Shown here: piece by piece, positions 1-7,510 of the stretch
Position numbering within the stretch: the first letter of the stretch is position 1
How the letters are laid out: every line of letters starts with the position of its first letter
Translations under genes and position numbers: made by a program
The notes under the pieces: generated by a model
What the model was told of the DNA's origin: nothing
What the model saw: the letters and a program-made list of their open reading frames with translations, nothing else
The model's database searches: none
Source: an uncultured Flavobacteriales bacterium
GTDB taxonomy: Bacteria; Bacteroidota; Bacteroidia; Flavobacteriales_E; Vicingaceae
Reading direction: 5' to 3'
Length of the DNA stretch: 43,065 nt
Assembly (NCBI GenBank): GCA_913059105.1
Contig: CAJXRL010000002.1
Span: 1 to 43,065 of the forward strand

Positions 1-47
1 GAGATTTCTGCCTGTCTCGTGGGCTCGGAGATGTGTATAAGAGACAG
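1..47. other. Nextera i7 adaptor and mosaic end (not genomic)
   Basis: Bases 14-47 are the Nextera read-2 transposase adaptor, ending in the 19-bp mosaic end AGATGTGTATAAGAGACAG at 29-47. Bases 6-13 (TTCTGCCT) match an i7 index as it appears in the adaptor, and 1-5 match the end of the P7 oligo. This is library construct left on the contig and should be trimmed. Native sequence starts at 48. Confidence 0.98.
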
Positions 48-275
48 GAAAATACTAAAGTAACTGTGGTGCCAACATAGCATCACTCCTGTGAGAATTA
101 CACCGAAAAAAGAATAGTAAAACTCATTCTTTTGCCTTGCTTGAGGCTCATTGTAATATGCTATTGCAATTAAAAAAACAGAGAATATTAGTAAGTTTAT
201 TCCCAATTTTTCTTGCCAAAAAAGCAAATTGAAAAGCAGTAATCCTATAAGTACAGAAATGGCTTGGGTTTTCAT
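48..275 (-). CDS. Partial multi-pass membrane protein, N-terminal 76 residues (DUF4153/DUF4173-like)
   Basis: An open frame runs from ATG at 275 down to the adaptor boundary at 48 with no stop, so only the first 76 residues are present. The reading continues into adaptor, so any longer translation is artificial. The protein starts MKTQAISVLIGLLLFNLLFW and is strongly hydrophobic. It has two clear membrane segments (about 4-20 and 24-41), a short polar loop and a third from about 55. The pattern FWQEKLGINLLIF resembles the N-terminus of Bacteroidota DUF4153/DUF4173 membrane proteins of unknown function; that assignment is from memory of the family pattern and is tentative. It lies 62 bp downstream of the Crp/Fnr gene on the same strand and may be co-transcribed with it. 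Confidence 0.6.
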
Positions 276-337
276 GTTGGTACGTTTTCATACCAACGAG
301 ATTTATAAAATGTTTATTGTTTTAGTAAAAAAAATAG

Positions 338-1045
338 CTAATCAATCAGGTCTGCCAATACCACTAGACCGTGGACATCTAATAAGCGGATCTTTTTACC
401 TTCTAAGGCAATTAATTTCTCCTTTTTAAACTCTGACAACAAACGAATAACAGCCTCCGTTGCTGTACCTACCATATTTGCAATCTCTTCGCGACTTAGC
501 TGTACATCAATACAATCATCGTCATCTAAACCAAAAGTTTCTTTGAGCCACAGTAACATCTCCGCTAATCTTTCTTTTGTCGTTTTTTGAGCCATATCGG
601 TAATTAAACGAGAGGCTTCATTCCAGTTCTTTGCCGTTAACTCCAACATTTTTAAGCTAAACTTTGGTTCAGCTTTTATCATTTCAAAAAACTGCTCGGC
701 TGGTATAAAACAAATCGCAGCATCTTCTAGAGCAACTGCTGTAGAGCCCAATGGTCTTTTACTCAACATAGAATTATAGCCCATTACATCGCCATCTGTG
801 GCAAAACGAACAATTTGCTCTTTTCCAGAGGGGCCCATTTTGCTCATTTTTACTTTACCTTTACTAACGCAATACAAACCTCTAGAGTAATTTCCTTCGC
901 TAAAAACAATCTCTCCTTTGCTAAAAAAGTCACACCCTTTGTGATCGTTTATCTCTTCTAGTTAATTGGAATCTAACGAGCAAAAAACAGACTTGTGCCG
1001 AGCTCCGCAGGTAGCACAAGAAGGAGTTGGTAGTTTTTGGCTCAT
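338..1045 (-). pseudogene. fnr: Crp/Fnr-family regulator interrupted by an in-frame TAA at codon 28
   Basis: The full frame from ATG at 1045 to the stop at 338 would encode 235 residues of an FNR-type regulator. Codon 28 (962-964) is TAA, and the same frame continues with recognisable family sequence on both sides: Cys10, Cys13 and Cys22 before it, then LEEINDHKGC with Cys38 directly after. An Fe-S or redox-sensing Cys set is therefore split by the stop. Downstream are the cyclic-nucleotide-type beta barrel (about 40-140) and a winged helix with recognition helix TATEAVIRLL (about 194-204), where Glu197 and Arg201 match the DNA-contacting Glu and Arg of FNR. The longest frame after the stop can only begin at TTG 877 or ATG 849, inside the barrel. 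One G-to-T change in a GAA codon would explain it. It could be a real pseudogene, a strain polymorphism, a sequencing error or readthrough. It is divergent from ccoI, the usual place for this regulator. Confidence 0.85.
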
Positions 1046-1048
1046 ATA

Positions 1049-1062
1049 CTGACAAATATCAT
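1049..1062. promoter_or_regulatory. FNR-like palindrome between fnr and ccoI
   Basis: CTGACAAATATCAT matches 7 of 10 defined positions of TTGAT-N4-ATCAA. A weak -7-like box (GAATTTCG, 1085-1092) lies 36.5 bp from its centre toward ccoI. On the minus strand the sequence GATATTTG (1053-1060), a good -7-like box for fnr itself, overlaps the site, so binding here could both activate ccoI and repress fnr. The implied leaders are very short, which weakens the case at this locus. Confidence 0.45.
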
Positions 1063-1102
1063 ACTTTGTCTTCAATATAAAAAGGAATTTCGAAGATTCA
1101 TA

Positions 1103-3505
1103 ATGAAAGATAATCAATCAAAAAACACACAAGAAAAAGTATGTTATCACTGCGGTGATGAGTGTGTTGATGAGCAAATTGTTTTGGAAGGAAAACTCTT
1201 CTGCTGTAACGGTTGCCAAACTGTTTTTGAAATTTTGTCTCAAAACGAAATGTGCAACTACTATGAGTTAGAAAACATGCCGGGAATCAGCATGAAATCA
1301 AAAAAGCAAGCACGATTCGAATATTTAAGCCAAGGGGATGTAATTGAAAAATTAATTGACTTTCAAGACGAAAATATTTATACCGTTCAATTTTATCTTC
1401 CTCAAATTCACTGTAGCGCATGTTTGTGGTTACTTGAAAATCTATACAAATTACATGAAGGAATAAATAGTAGCAGGGTGAACTTTCTTAAAAAAGAAAT
1501 TTATATCACCTTCGAACATCAAAAACTAAGTTTAAAAGAGTTGGTTGAGTTGCTTGCCAGTTTAGGTTATGAGCCTAAAATCACCCTTAATCAGCTTGAT
1601 GATCAAAAGAGAAAACCCATTCGTAGAAAGCTGATGTATCAGGTTGGTTTAGCGGGTTTTGCTTTTGGCAACATCATGCTGATGAGTTTACCTGAATATT
1701 TTGGGCTAGACGCTGACAGTTTTGAGAAATTTAGACCCTGGTTTACCTGGATCAACCTTGCCATAGCAACTCCAGTTGCTTTTTACAGTGGTCAAGATTA
1801 TTTTATGTCGGCCTGGAAAAGCATTCGAATAAAACGCCTTAACATAGACATTCCTATTGCTCTAGGCGTATTAGTGTTATATATAAGAAGCTTTTACGAA
1901 GTAGTTACTCAAACAGGCTCGGGTTATTTCGATTCTCTTTGCGGTCTTTTATTCTTTTTGCTATTGGGTCGAATTTTCCAAGAAAAGATTTACCATCAAT
2001 TGTCCTTTGAAAGAGATTATCGCTCTTACTTCCCTATTTCTGTAACCAAGCTCACTGAAGGAAAAGAATCAGACATTCCTATTAATGATGTAAAAAAAGG
2101 GGATAAAATTATAATTAGAAACGGCGAGTTGATTCCAGTTGACGCATATTTAATAAAAGGTCAAGCAAGGATTGACAACAGTTTCGCAACTGGTGAGTCT
2201 GCTCCAGTGCACAAAGAGCTTGGCGATAAAATTTATGCCGGTGGACGACAAGTTGGAGAAGCCGTCCAATTAGAAGTAATACAACCGCTAAACCAAAGCA
2301 AGATTACCAGATTATGGAATGAATATTCTGACAAAGAAAAGAGTACTGCAACTTTTTCTGTTATGACGGATAAAATTTCTCAATGGTTCACCCCTATCAT
2401 TCTTTTAATTGCTATTGCTGCAGGTGTCTTTCATTTAAGCTCAGGCCTAGGAAAAAGTGTTGAAGTTATTTGCGCTGTGCTTATTGTTGCTTGCCCCTGC
2501 GCATTAGCGCTGGCGGCCCCTTTCACCTTTGGGCATGCCACGAGATGGTTGGGAAAGCAAAACTGCTATTTACGAGAGGCTGCTGTTATTGAACAAATGG
2601 CTAAAATAGACGCTATCGTTTTTGACAAAACAGGAACGCTTACAGTTAACAACCAAGGGAAAGTATACTATGATGGAGCTACTTTAACATTGTATATTAA
2701 AGAGCATCTCTACAGTTTAGTACACCAAAGTACCCACCCTTTAAGCAGGTTGATAAAAGTTTATTTGGGTGAGCAAAAAAGCCATCCTGCTAAAGAATTT
2801 CAAGAGTTAGAAGGAAAGGGAATTAAAGGAAAAGTAGGCAAAACTGAGTATCGCCTTGGCTCGTCTAATTGGATTTTAAACAACACCAAAAGACAAGACC
2901 AAACACAAGTCCTGTTGGAAATGGACGGAGTTGTATTTGGTACGTTTAGTTTTGAAAACGAATACCGGCCCGGTTTAGGAAGTCTAGTAAAGAATCTGGC
3001 TAAAAACTACTCAATGAGTTTAGTTTCTGGAGACAATGAAGGGCAGAGAGCAAACTTAGAAAAACTATTCCCTGAAGGGACCCAACTATTATTTAATCAA
3101 AGCCCAAAAGACAAACTAGAGGTCATTAAAGCGCTGAACAATCAAAACCTTAATACCATGATGGTAGGTGATGGTTTGAACGATGCCGGAGCATTAAGAG
3201 AAGCCTTTGTTGGAGTTTCTATAGCTGAAGATGTAACCGCTTTCTCTCCTGCTTGCGATGTAATTATTGGAGGAGACCGATTTCAACACTTGAACCGCTT
3301 CGTTGCGTTTGCAAAAAGCAGTAAAAACATTGTGATTGTGAGCTTTATCATCTCCTTTCTATACAATATTTTTGGATTAAGTTTCGCCGTTCAAGGCCAG
3401 CTTTCTCCGGTTTTTGCAGCTATATTAATGCCCATTAGCTCAGTAACCGTGGTAGGTTTTGTAAGTCTGGCAGTCTGGTTAAAGTCAAGAAACATTCGCA
3501 ATTAA
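1103..3505 (+). CDS. ccoI: Copper-translocating P1B-type ATPase, cbb3 oxidase assembly
   Basis: About 800 residues. It pumps copper for insertion into the CuB site of cbb3 oxidase. In order: an N-terminal Cys-rich metal-binding region (Cys14, Cys17, Cys21, Cys34, Cys35, Cys38), a heavy-metal-associated domain with HCSAC (Cys104, Cys107), membrane helices, the actuator motif TGES, the intramembrane CPC (Cys464-Pro-Cys466), the phosphorylation motif DKTGT (Asp508) and the hinge motif GDGLND (689-694). ATG 1103 is chosen over the upstream TTG at 1037 because the extra 22 residues would overlap the divergent fnr start and resemble no family sequence. It ends 17 bp from the convergent uspA gene. 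Its neighbours (fnr, ccoSNOQPGH) fit the CcoI/FixI subgroup rather than a general copper-efflux CopA. Confidence 0.93.
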   Translation: MKDNQSKNTQEKVCYHCGDECVDEQIVLEGKLFCCNGCQTVFEILSQNEMCNYYELENMPGISMKSKKQARFEYLSQGDVIEKLIDFQDENIYTVQFYLPQIHCSACLWLLENLYKLHEGINSSRVNFLKKEIYITFEHQKLSLKELVELLASLGYEPKITLNQLDDQKRKPIRRKLMYQVGLAGFAFGNIMLMSLPEYFGLDADSFEKFRPWFTWINLAIATPVAFYSGQDYFMSAWKSIRIKRLNIDIPIALGVLVLYIRSFYEVVTQTGSGYFDSLCGLLFFLLLGRIFQEKIYHQLSFERDYRSYFPISVTKLTEGKESDIPINDVKKGDKIIIRNGELIPVDAYLIKGQARIDNSFATGESAPVHKELGDKIYAGGRQVGEAVQLEVIQPLNQSKITRLWNEYSDKEKSTATFSVMTDKISQWFTPIILLIAIAAGVFHLSSGLGKSVEVICAVLIVACPCALALAAPFTFGHATRWLGKQNCYLREAAVIEQMAKIDAIVFDKTGTLTVNNQGKVYYDGATLTLYIKEHLYSLVHQSTHPLSRLIKVYLGEQKSHPAKEFQELEGKGIKGKVGKTEYRLGSSNWILNNTKRQDQTQVLLEMDGVVFGTFSFENEYRPGLGSLVKNLAKNYSMSLVSGDNEGQRANLEKLFPEGTQLLFNQSPKDKLEVIKALNNQNLNTMMVGDGLNDAGALREAFVGVSIAEDVTAFSPACDVIIGGDRFQHLNRFVAFAKSSKNIVIVSFIISFLYNIFGLSFAVQGQLSPVFAAILMPISSVTVVGFVSLAVWLKSRNIRN

Positions 3506-3522
3506 AACTTAGCCTATTCCCT

Positions 3523-4329
3523 CTATTTTTCTGGCAAGACTAACATTGGTAAATGAAAGTGCATAATTGCTTTTTTACTATCACTTCTTTTCATTAAACG
3601 ATCCCAAAAAGATTTCTTCCGGCTTACTAAAACCAAGAGCGAATTCAAGTCGGCTATTTCACTTCTCAGCCCTTCTTCAAAGGTATCAGAAAATGCTTCG
3701 TATAGTGAGATGTGATGATCGTTAAAACGGTCTTCAATTTCCCCCCAATTTTGCATCGGCTGGTCCGCTTTTGTACGAACGTGAAATAAACTAATCGGTA
3801 ACTTAAACGCACGAGATAGCACACCAACAAAAGAAATTGTATTCTCTGTTAGCCCTTTACCGTCGTAACTTAATAGAATGTTTTGGATGTTTTTACATCT
3901 ATATTCTTGCGGAATTGCAAAAACAGGGACAGTAGCGTCATCTATCAAATTTGATGCATTGCTCCCAAGCAAGACTTCTTTCATACCAGACGCTCCTTTG
4001 GTTCCCATTACCACAAAATCTGCTTTTTTATCGTGAGACAGGCCTGTTATTTGATCAGAAAATCCCCCCTGTAAAACTGCACTTTCTGAAGTTGCATGAA
4101 TTTTTGGAAATTTATCCTTCAAGACAAACATAAATTTCTCCATTTCCTCAAATGACTGCTTACGCAGTTGTTCCATCAAAGAAAATAAACTACTCGTTCC
4201 TCCTCTTGGTATATCATAAACAGTAGCTACAATGTATTTAAAATTCTCCCCAGTAAAAAAATCGTTCGTGAATTCAAATGCTTTTAAAGAGTTCTCAGAA
4301 AAATCTGTAGGTATAATTATAGTCTTCAT
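3523..4329 (-). CDS. Universal stress protein, tandem UspA domains
   Basis: A 268-residue protein with two UspA folds. The first domain (1-140) starts KTIIIPTDFSENS and carries the ATP-binding pattern G-x2-G-x9-G-S (Gly109, Gly112, Gly122, Ser123). The second domain (about 145-268) is degenerate and lacks a clear nucleotide loop, as is common in two-domain Usp proteins of Bacteroidota. UspA proteins are cytoplasmic stress or low-oxygen proteins that bind ATP; the specific client is unknown. The gene is divergent from the cysteine-dioxygenase-like gene, and both share an FNR-like palindrome at 4376-4389. The minus-strand box GATATTTG at 4346-4353 implies a leader of about 10 nt. This supports induction with the cbb3 genes under low oxygen. 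Confidence 0.88.
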   Translation of the reverse strand: MKTIIIPTDFSENSLKAFEFTNDFFTGENFKYIVATVYDIPRGGTSSLFSLMEQLRKQSFEEMEKFMFVLKDKFPKIHATSESAVLQGGFSDQITGLSHDKKADFVVMGTKGASGMKEVLLGSNASNLIDDATVPVFAIPQEYRCKNIQNILLSYDGKGLTENTISFVGVLSRAFKLPISLFHVRTKADQPMQNWGEIEDRFNDHHISLYEAFSDTFEEGLRSEIADLNSLLVLVSRKKSFWDRLMKRSDSKKAIMHFHLPMLVLPEK

Positions 4330-4345
4330 ATAAATAATATTTATT

Positions 4346-4353
4346 CAAATATC
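4346..4353 (-). promoter_or_regulatory. -7 promoter box of uspA
   Basis: GATATTTG on the minus strand matches 5 of 6 fixed positions of the Bacteroidota -7 element TAnnTTTG. Its last base is exactly 36.5 bp from the centre of the FNR-like site at 4376-4389, mirroring the plus-strand box on the other side. Confidence 0.5.
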
Positions 4354-4375
4354 GAACATCTATCCTAATTATCAT

Positions 4376-4389
4376 ATGACAATTATCAT
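4376..4389. promoter_or_regulatory. FNR-like palindrome shared by uspA and the cupin gene
   Basis: ATGACAATTATCAT matches 7 of 10 defined positions of the FNR consensus, with the ATCA half intact. It sits in the 119-bp divergent intergenic region. A -7-like box occurs on each strand at an identical distance of 36.5 bp from the centre, so the site would be near -43 for both genes. That is the class II position from which FNR activates and replaces a -33 element. Confidence 0.6.
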
Positions 4390-4411
4390 TTTAATACGAC
4401 AATTCGCGGCA

Positions 4412-4419
4412 TAACTTTG
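4412..4419 (+). promoter_or_regulatory. -7 promoter box of the cysteine-dioxygenase-like gene
   Basis: TAACTTTG is a perfect TAnnTTTG box. No TTG element is seen 17-23 bp upstream, which fits an activator-dependent promoter. The start codon at 4449 would follow a leader of about 23 nt. The box overlaps the left end of the palindrome at 4417-4432. Confidence 0.55.
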
Positions 4420-4432
4420 ATTCAAGAATCAA
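4417..4432. promoter_or_regulatory. Perfect 16-bp palindrome over the predicted transcription start
   Basis: TTGATTCAAGAATCAA has perfect 7-base arms. It contains TTGAT and ATCAA half-sites separated by 6 rather than the 4 bases of the FNR consensus. It covers the end of the -7 box and the predicted start of the cupin transcript, so it is well placed for a repressor operator. As RNA it would form only a very tight, unlikely hairpin. Confidence 0.45.
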
Positions 4433-4448
4433 TTTAACATTAATATCC

Positions 4449-4985
4449 ATGGTATTCCCAAAAATTACAACTATTCCGCAACTTAATCGAAACCTAAATT
4501 TGGGCGCAGGCCATGGAGGGTATAATGAATTGTTTGCAGCCATTGAGCTTCCAAAAACAGAATGGGGAAACTACTGCACTTGGAAAGATAGCAGGTACAC
4601 TAGAAACTGCATCTCTTCTTGCGAAGAATACGAATTGCTTCTAATGTGCTGGGGTAAAAATCATAAATCTCCCGTTCACAATTATTCATTTCAACAAGGC
4701 TGGATCAAAGTATTGGAAGGCGAACTCACTATCCAGCGTTACGAAATGGACCGCGAAGAGCTTTGCTGCCATAAAAAAGAAATGTTAAGCATAAAAGCTG
4801 GGGAGTCCACCTATCTAAATGATAATATGGGATTTCATGAAGTTTTCAATACAAATGAAGGGAATACGATAAGTCTTCATTTAACGATTGAAAAAGTTAC
4901 CAACTGGGAAGTTTTTAGGGCTTGTCGACAAGAAACAATTAAAGTTAAACCACTCTTAGATTCTAAAAGCCCCGATTGCGAATAG
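4449..4985 (+). CDS. Divergent type I cysteine dioxygenase-like cupin
   Basis: A 178-residue cupin with the cysteine dioxygenase (CDO) signature: YTRN (Tyr50-Asn53, holding the substrate-carboxylate Arg52), LLMCWG (64-69), VHNYSFQQGWIKVLEGEL in the metal-binding strand (76-93), NDNMGFHEV with His130, and SLHL (142-145). CDO oxidises cysteine to cysteine sulfinate using Fe(II) held by His86, His88 and His140 (rat numbering). Here His77 and His130 match the first and third ligands, but the second is Tyr79. The Cys of the Cys-Tyr crosslink is Gly84 and the catalytic Tyr157 is Thr146. Family membership looks firm; cysteine dioxygenase activity is doubtful. The start ATG 4449 follows the predicted promoter closely. 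It is separated from ccoS by 174 bp that contains the next FNR-like site. Confidence 0.72.
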   Translation: MVFPKITTIPQLNRNLNLGAGHGGYNELFAAIELPKTEWGNYCTWKDSRYTRNCISSCEEYELLLMCWGKNHKSPVHNYSFQQGWIKVLEGELTIQRYEMDREELCCHKKEMLSIKAGESTYLNDNMGFHEVFNTNEGNTISLHLTIEKVTNWEVFRACRQETIKVKPLLDSKSPDCE

Positions 4986-5099
4986 CCGTTGTTTCGCGAT
5001 GTCTTTCAGCAACTTGCAAATATTTTTTACTCCAATTATTGTATTTAAACGTTAAAATATAATTTTTAGCACCTTATAAATTGAAAAGTTTTTAGAAAA

Positions 5100-5113
5100 C
5101 TGATAATTATCAT
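5100..5113. promoter_or_regulatory. FNR-like palindrome upstream of the cco operon
   Basis: CTGATAATTATCAT matches 8 of 10 defined positions of TTGAT-N4-ATCAA, the best FNR site in the window. Its centre is 36.5 bp from the last base of a weak -7-like box (CATCTTTA, 5136-5143, 4 of 6), the same geometry as at the uspA/cupin site. The ccoS start at 5160 would have a leader of about 10 nt. Confidence 0.65.
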
Positions 5114-5159
5114 TTTTTAACACGCTCAACTCCGACATCTTTACAAAAATTTTCAATTC

Positions 5160-5342
5160 ATGAGTGTCCTCATTTTATTAATTCTCGCAAGCCTAGTGGT
5201 TGCACTTGGTTTCTTAATTGCCTTTTTCTGGTCAGTTAAGTCAGGTCAATATGAAGATGATTATACGCCATCTGTGAGAATGTTATTTGACGACACCAAG
5301 CCAACTCCTAAAAAAACGGAAGAAAAAGAAATAAACAAATAG
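5160..5342 (+). CDS. ccoS: cbb3 oxidase maturation protein CcoS
   Basis: A 60-residue protein with one N-terminal membrane helix (about 3-26) followed by WSVKSGQYEDDYTPSVRMLFDD, the usual CcoS tail in which a short Gln-Tyr-Asp/Glu-Asp motif follows the helix. CcoS is needed for haem b and copper incorporation into CcoN. It is the first gene of the operon, 3 bp before ccoNO, and the FNR-like site lies 46 bp upstream of its start. Confidence 0.9.
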   Translation: MSVLILLILASLVVALGFLIAFFWSVKSGQYEDDYTPSVRMLFDDTKPTPKKTEEKEINK

Positions 5343-5345
5343 AAA

Positions 5346-7505
5346 ATGGAAATAGAAAAATTCAAATATGACAATAACATCGTCCGGATGTTTGGGAATG
5401 CGACCATTTTGTGGGGAGCAATAGGCATGCTGGTGGGACTTTTAGTCGCCTTTCAATTTATATTCCCTTCGCTAAGCTTTATGGAGTATGTTTCCTTCGG
5501 AAGAGTTAGACCGCTGCATACCAATGCAGTGATTTTTGCATTTGTTGGCAACGGTATTTTCACTGGCGTATACTACTCCCTGCAGCGCTTGCTAAAAACA
5601 AGAATGTACAGTGATTTACTATCCAAAATTAATTTTTGGGGCTGGCAAGCCATTATTGTTTCAGCTGTTGTTACTTTACCATTGGGAATTACAACTTCAA
5701 AAGAATACGCTGAATTAGAGTGGCCAATTGATATTGCCATTACTATTATTTGGGTTGTTTTTGGTTGGAATTTATTTGCAACAATTCTTAAAAGAAGGGA
5801 AAGACATTTATATGTAGCTGTTTGGTTTTACATTGCCACATTTGTAACGGTTGCAGTTCTTCATTTGGTAAATTCATTTGAATTACCAATTAGCTTCACT
5901 AAAAGTTATTCCTGGTATGCTGGCGTTCAAGATGCTTTAGTTCAATGGTGGTACGGACACAATGCTGTTGCATTTTTCTTAACCACTCCGTACTTAGGAT
6001 TAATGTACTATTTTGTCCCAAAAGCAGCGAACAGACCTGTATTTTCCTACCGATTATCGATTATTCATTTCTGGGCCTTGATTTTCTTATACATCTGGGC
6101 CGGTCCTCACCATTTATTATATACCGCCTTGCCTGATTGGGCGCAATCTTTAGGGGTTGTATTTAGTATCATGCTAATTGCTCCTTCTTGGGGTGGCATG
6201 ATTAACGGACTATTAACATTAAGAGGTGCTTGGGATAAAGTTCGTGACAACGTGGTATTGAAATTTATGGTTGTTGCCATTACCGCTTATGGTATGTCAA
6301 CTTTTGAAGGTCCAATGTTATCGCTTAAAAACGTAAACGCAATTGCTCACTTTACAGATTGGATTGTGGCTCACGTTCATGTTGGAGCTTTGGGTTGGAA
6401 CGGTTTCTTAACCTTCGGTATGTTGTACTATTTATGGCCAATAATGTTCAACACTAAACTATACTCGAAAAAATTGGCCAACATACATTTCTGGATCGGC
6501 ACTTTAGGAATCTTATTTTATGCAATTCCATTGTATTGGGCAGGTTTCGTGCAAAGTCAAATGTGGAACGATTTTACAAATGAAGGTTTCTTAAAGTATC
6601 CAAACTTCTTAGAAACGGTTACCAACATTATCCCGATGTATGCATACAGAGCGGTTGGAGGATTATTATACTACATAGGTGTACTTGTAATGATTGTTAA
6701 CCTTATTAAAACTGCAAAATCTGGGGTATTTGTTGCGGATGAACCAGCCGAAGCGGCTCCAATTAAACCAATTGGAAAGAACTACCAAGATGAGCACTGG
6801 CATAGATTTCTGGAAAGAAAGCCTACGTTAATGTTGATCGGGTCATTGGTGGTGATTTCAATAGGAGGAATCATTGAAATGGTACCAACCTTCTTGGTAG
6901 ATTCTAACATTCCAACCATTAAAAGTGTGAAACCATACACCCCTCTTGAATTACATGGTAGAGATGTTTATATCTCTGAAGGTTGTAATAATTGTCATAG
7001 TCAGATGGTTCGCCCTTTCCGTTCTGAAACAGAACGTTACGGAGAATACTCTAAAGCAGGAGAGTTTGTCTACGATCATCCACACTTGTGGGGTTCTAAA
7101 CGCACAGGACCAGATTTGGCAAGAGAAGGAAGTAGCAAGTTGAGAAAACCAAACTCTTGGCATTTCAAGCACATGTATGATCCAAGATCGCTTTCTCCGC
7201 AATCTATCATGCCAGCTTATCCGTGGTTGTTGGATAACACGTACGACACCTCGATGACGGCTGCTAAAATTAACGCCATGATAACTTTGGGTGTTCCTTA
7301 CGATGAGGCACCATATGGCGACAACTATGCTGCAAGAGCCAACGAAGATGTTATAAAACAAGCCAACGAAATTGTGGAAGACATGAGGGCTGTTTTGGAA
7401 GAAGATGGCTTTGATGTAGAAGCAGACAAAGAAATTATTGCCTTGATTGCCTACCTACAGCGTTTGGGTGTAGACATTGAAAAAGGTCAAACCGTTAAAA
7501 AATAA
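5346..7505 (+). CDS. ccoNO: cbb3-type cytochrome c oxidase, fused subunits I and II (CcoN-CcoO)
   Basis: A 719-residue natural fusion typical of Bacteroidota. Residues 1-470 are CcoN, the 12-helix haem-copper oxidase core: His58 and His345 are positioned as low-spin haem b ligands, His343 as the haem b3 ligand and His205, His255 and His256 as CuB ligands (GHNAV, GPHH and VAHVHVG motifs). Residues 495-719 are CcoO, with one membrane anchor (about 498-516) and one c-type haem motif GCNNCH (Cys547, Cys550, His551) followed by the conserved Gln-Met-Val-Arg-Pro-Phe. The enzyme reduces O2 with very high affinity and pumps protons. The CcoN membrane anchor and CcoO linker are in frame with no sign of a sequencing join. 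It lies between ccoS and ccoQ with 3-5 bp gaps. Confidence 0.97.
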   Translation: MEIEKFKYDNNIVRMFGNATILWGAIGMLVGLLVAFQFIFPSLSFMEYVSFGRVRPLHTNAVIFAFVGNGIFTGVYYSLQRLLKTRMYSDLLSKINFWGWQAIIVSAVVTLPLGITTSKEYAELEWPIDIAITIIWVVFGWNLFATILKRRERHLYVAVWFYIATFVTVAVLHLVNSFELPISFTKSYSWYAGVQDALVQWWYGHNAVAFFLTTPYLGLMYYFVPKAANRPVFSYRLSIIHFWALIFLYIWAGPHHLLYTALPDWAQSLGVVFSIMLIAPSWGGMINGLLTLRGAWDKVRDNVVLKFMVVAITAYGMSTFEGPMLSLKNVNAIAHFTDWIVAHVHVGALGWNGFLTFGMLYYLWPIMFNTKLYSKKLANIHFWIGTLGILFYAIPLYWAGFVQSQMWNDFTNEGFLKYPNFLETVTNIIPMYAYRAVGGLLYYIGVLVMIVNLIKTAKSGVFVADEPAEAAPIKPIGKNYQDEHWHRFLERKPTLMLIGSLVVISIGGIIEMVPTFLVDSNIPTIKSVKPYTPLELHGRDVYISEGCNNCHSQMVRPFRSETERYGEYSKAGEFVYDHPHLWGSKRTGPDLAREGSSKLRKPNSWHFKHMYDPRSLSPQSIMPAYPWLLDNTYDTSMTAAKINAMITLGVPYDEAPYGDNYAARANEDVIKQANEIVEDMRAVLEEDGFDVEADKEIIALIAYLQRLGVDIEKGQTVKK

Positions 7506-7510
7506 AAGCC

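Noticed and set aside
229..429. 66-codon plus-strand frame near the left end
   Set aside because: It runs over the start of the truncated membrane protein and the end of the Fnr gene, both better supported on the minus strand.
6951..7361. 136-codon minus-strand frame inside ccoNO
   Set aside because: It lies opposite the haem c domain of CcoO, whose coding is certain; the translation has no recognisable motif.
5346..7505. CcoN-CcoO fusion considered as an assembly artefact
   Set aside because: The join is in frame, the linker is smooth and the fusion is the known Bacteroidota arrangement.
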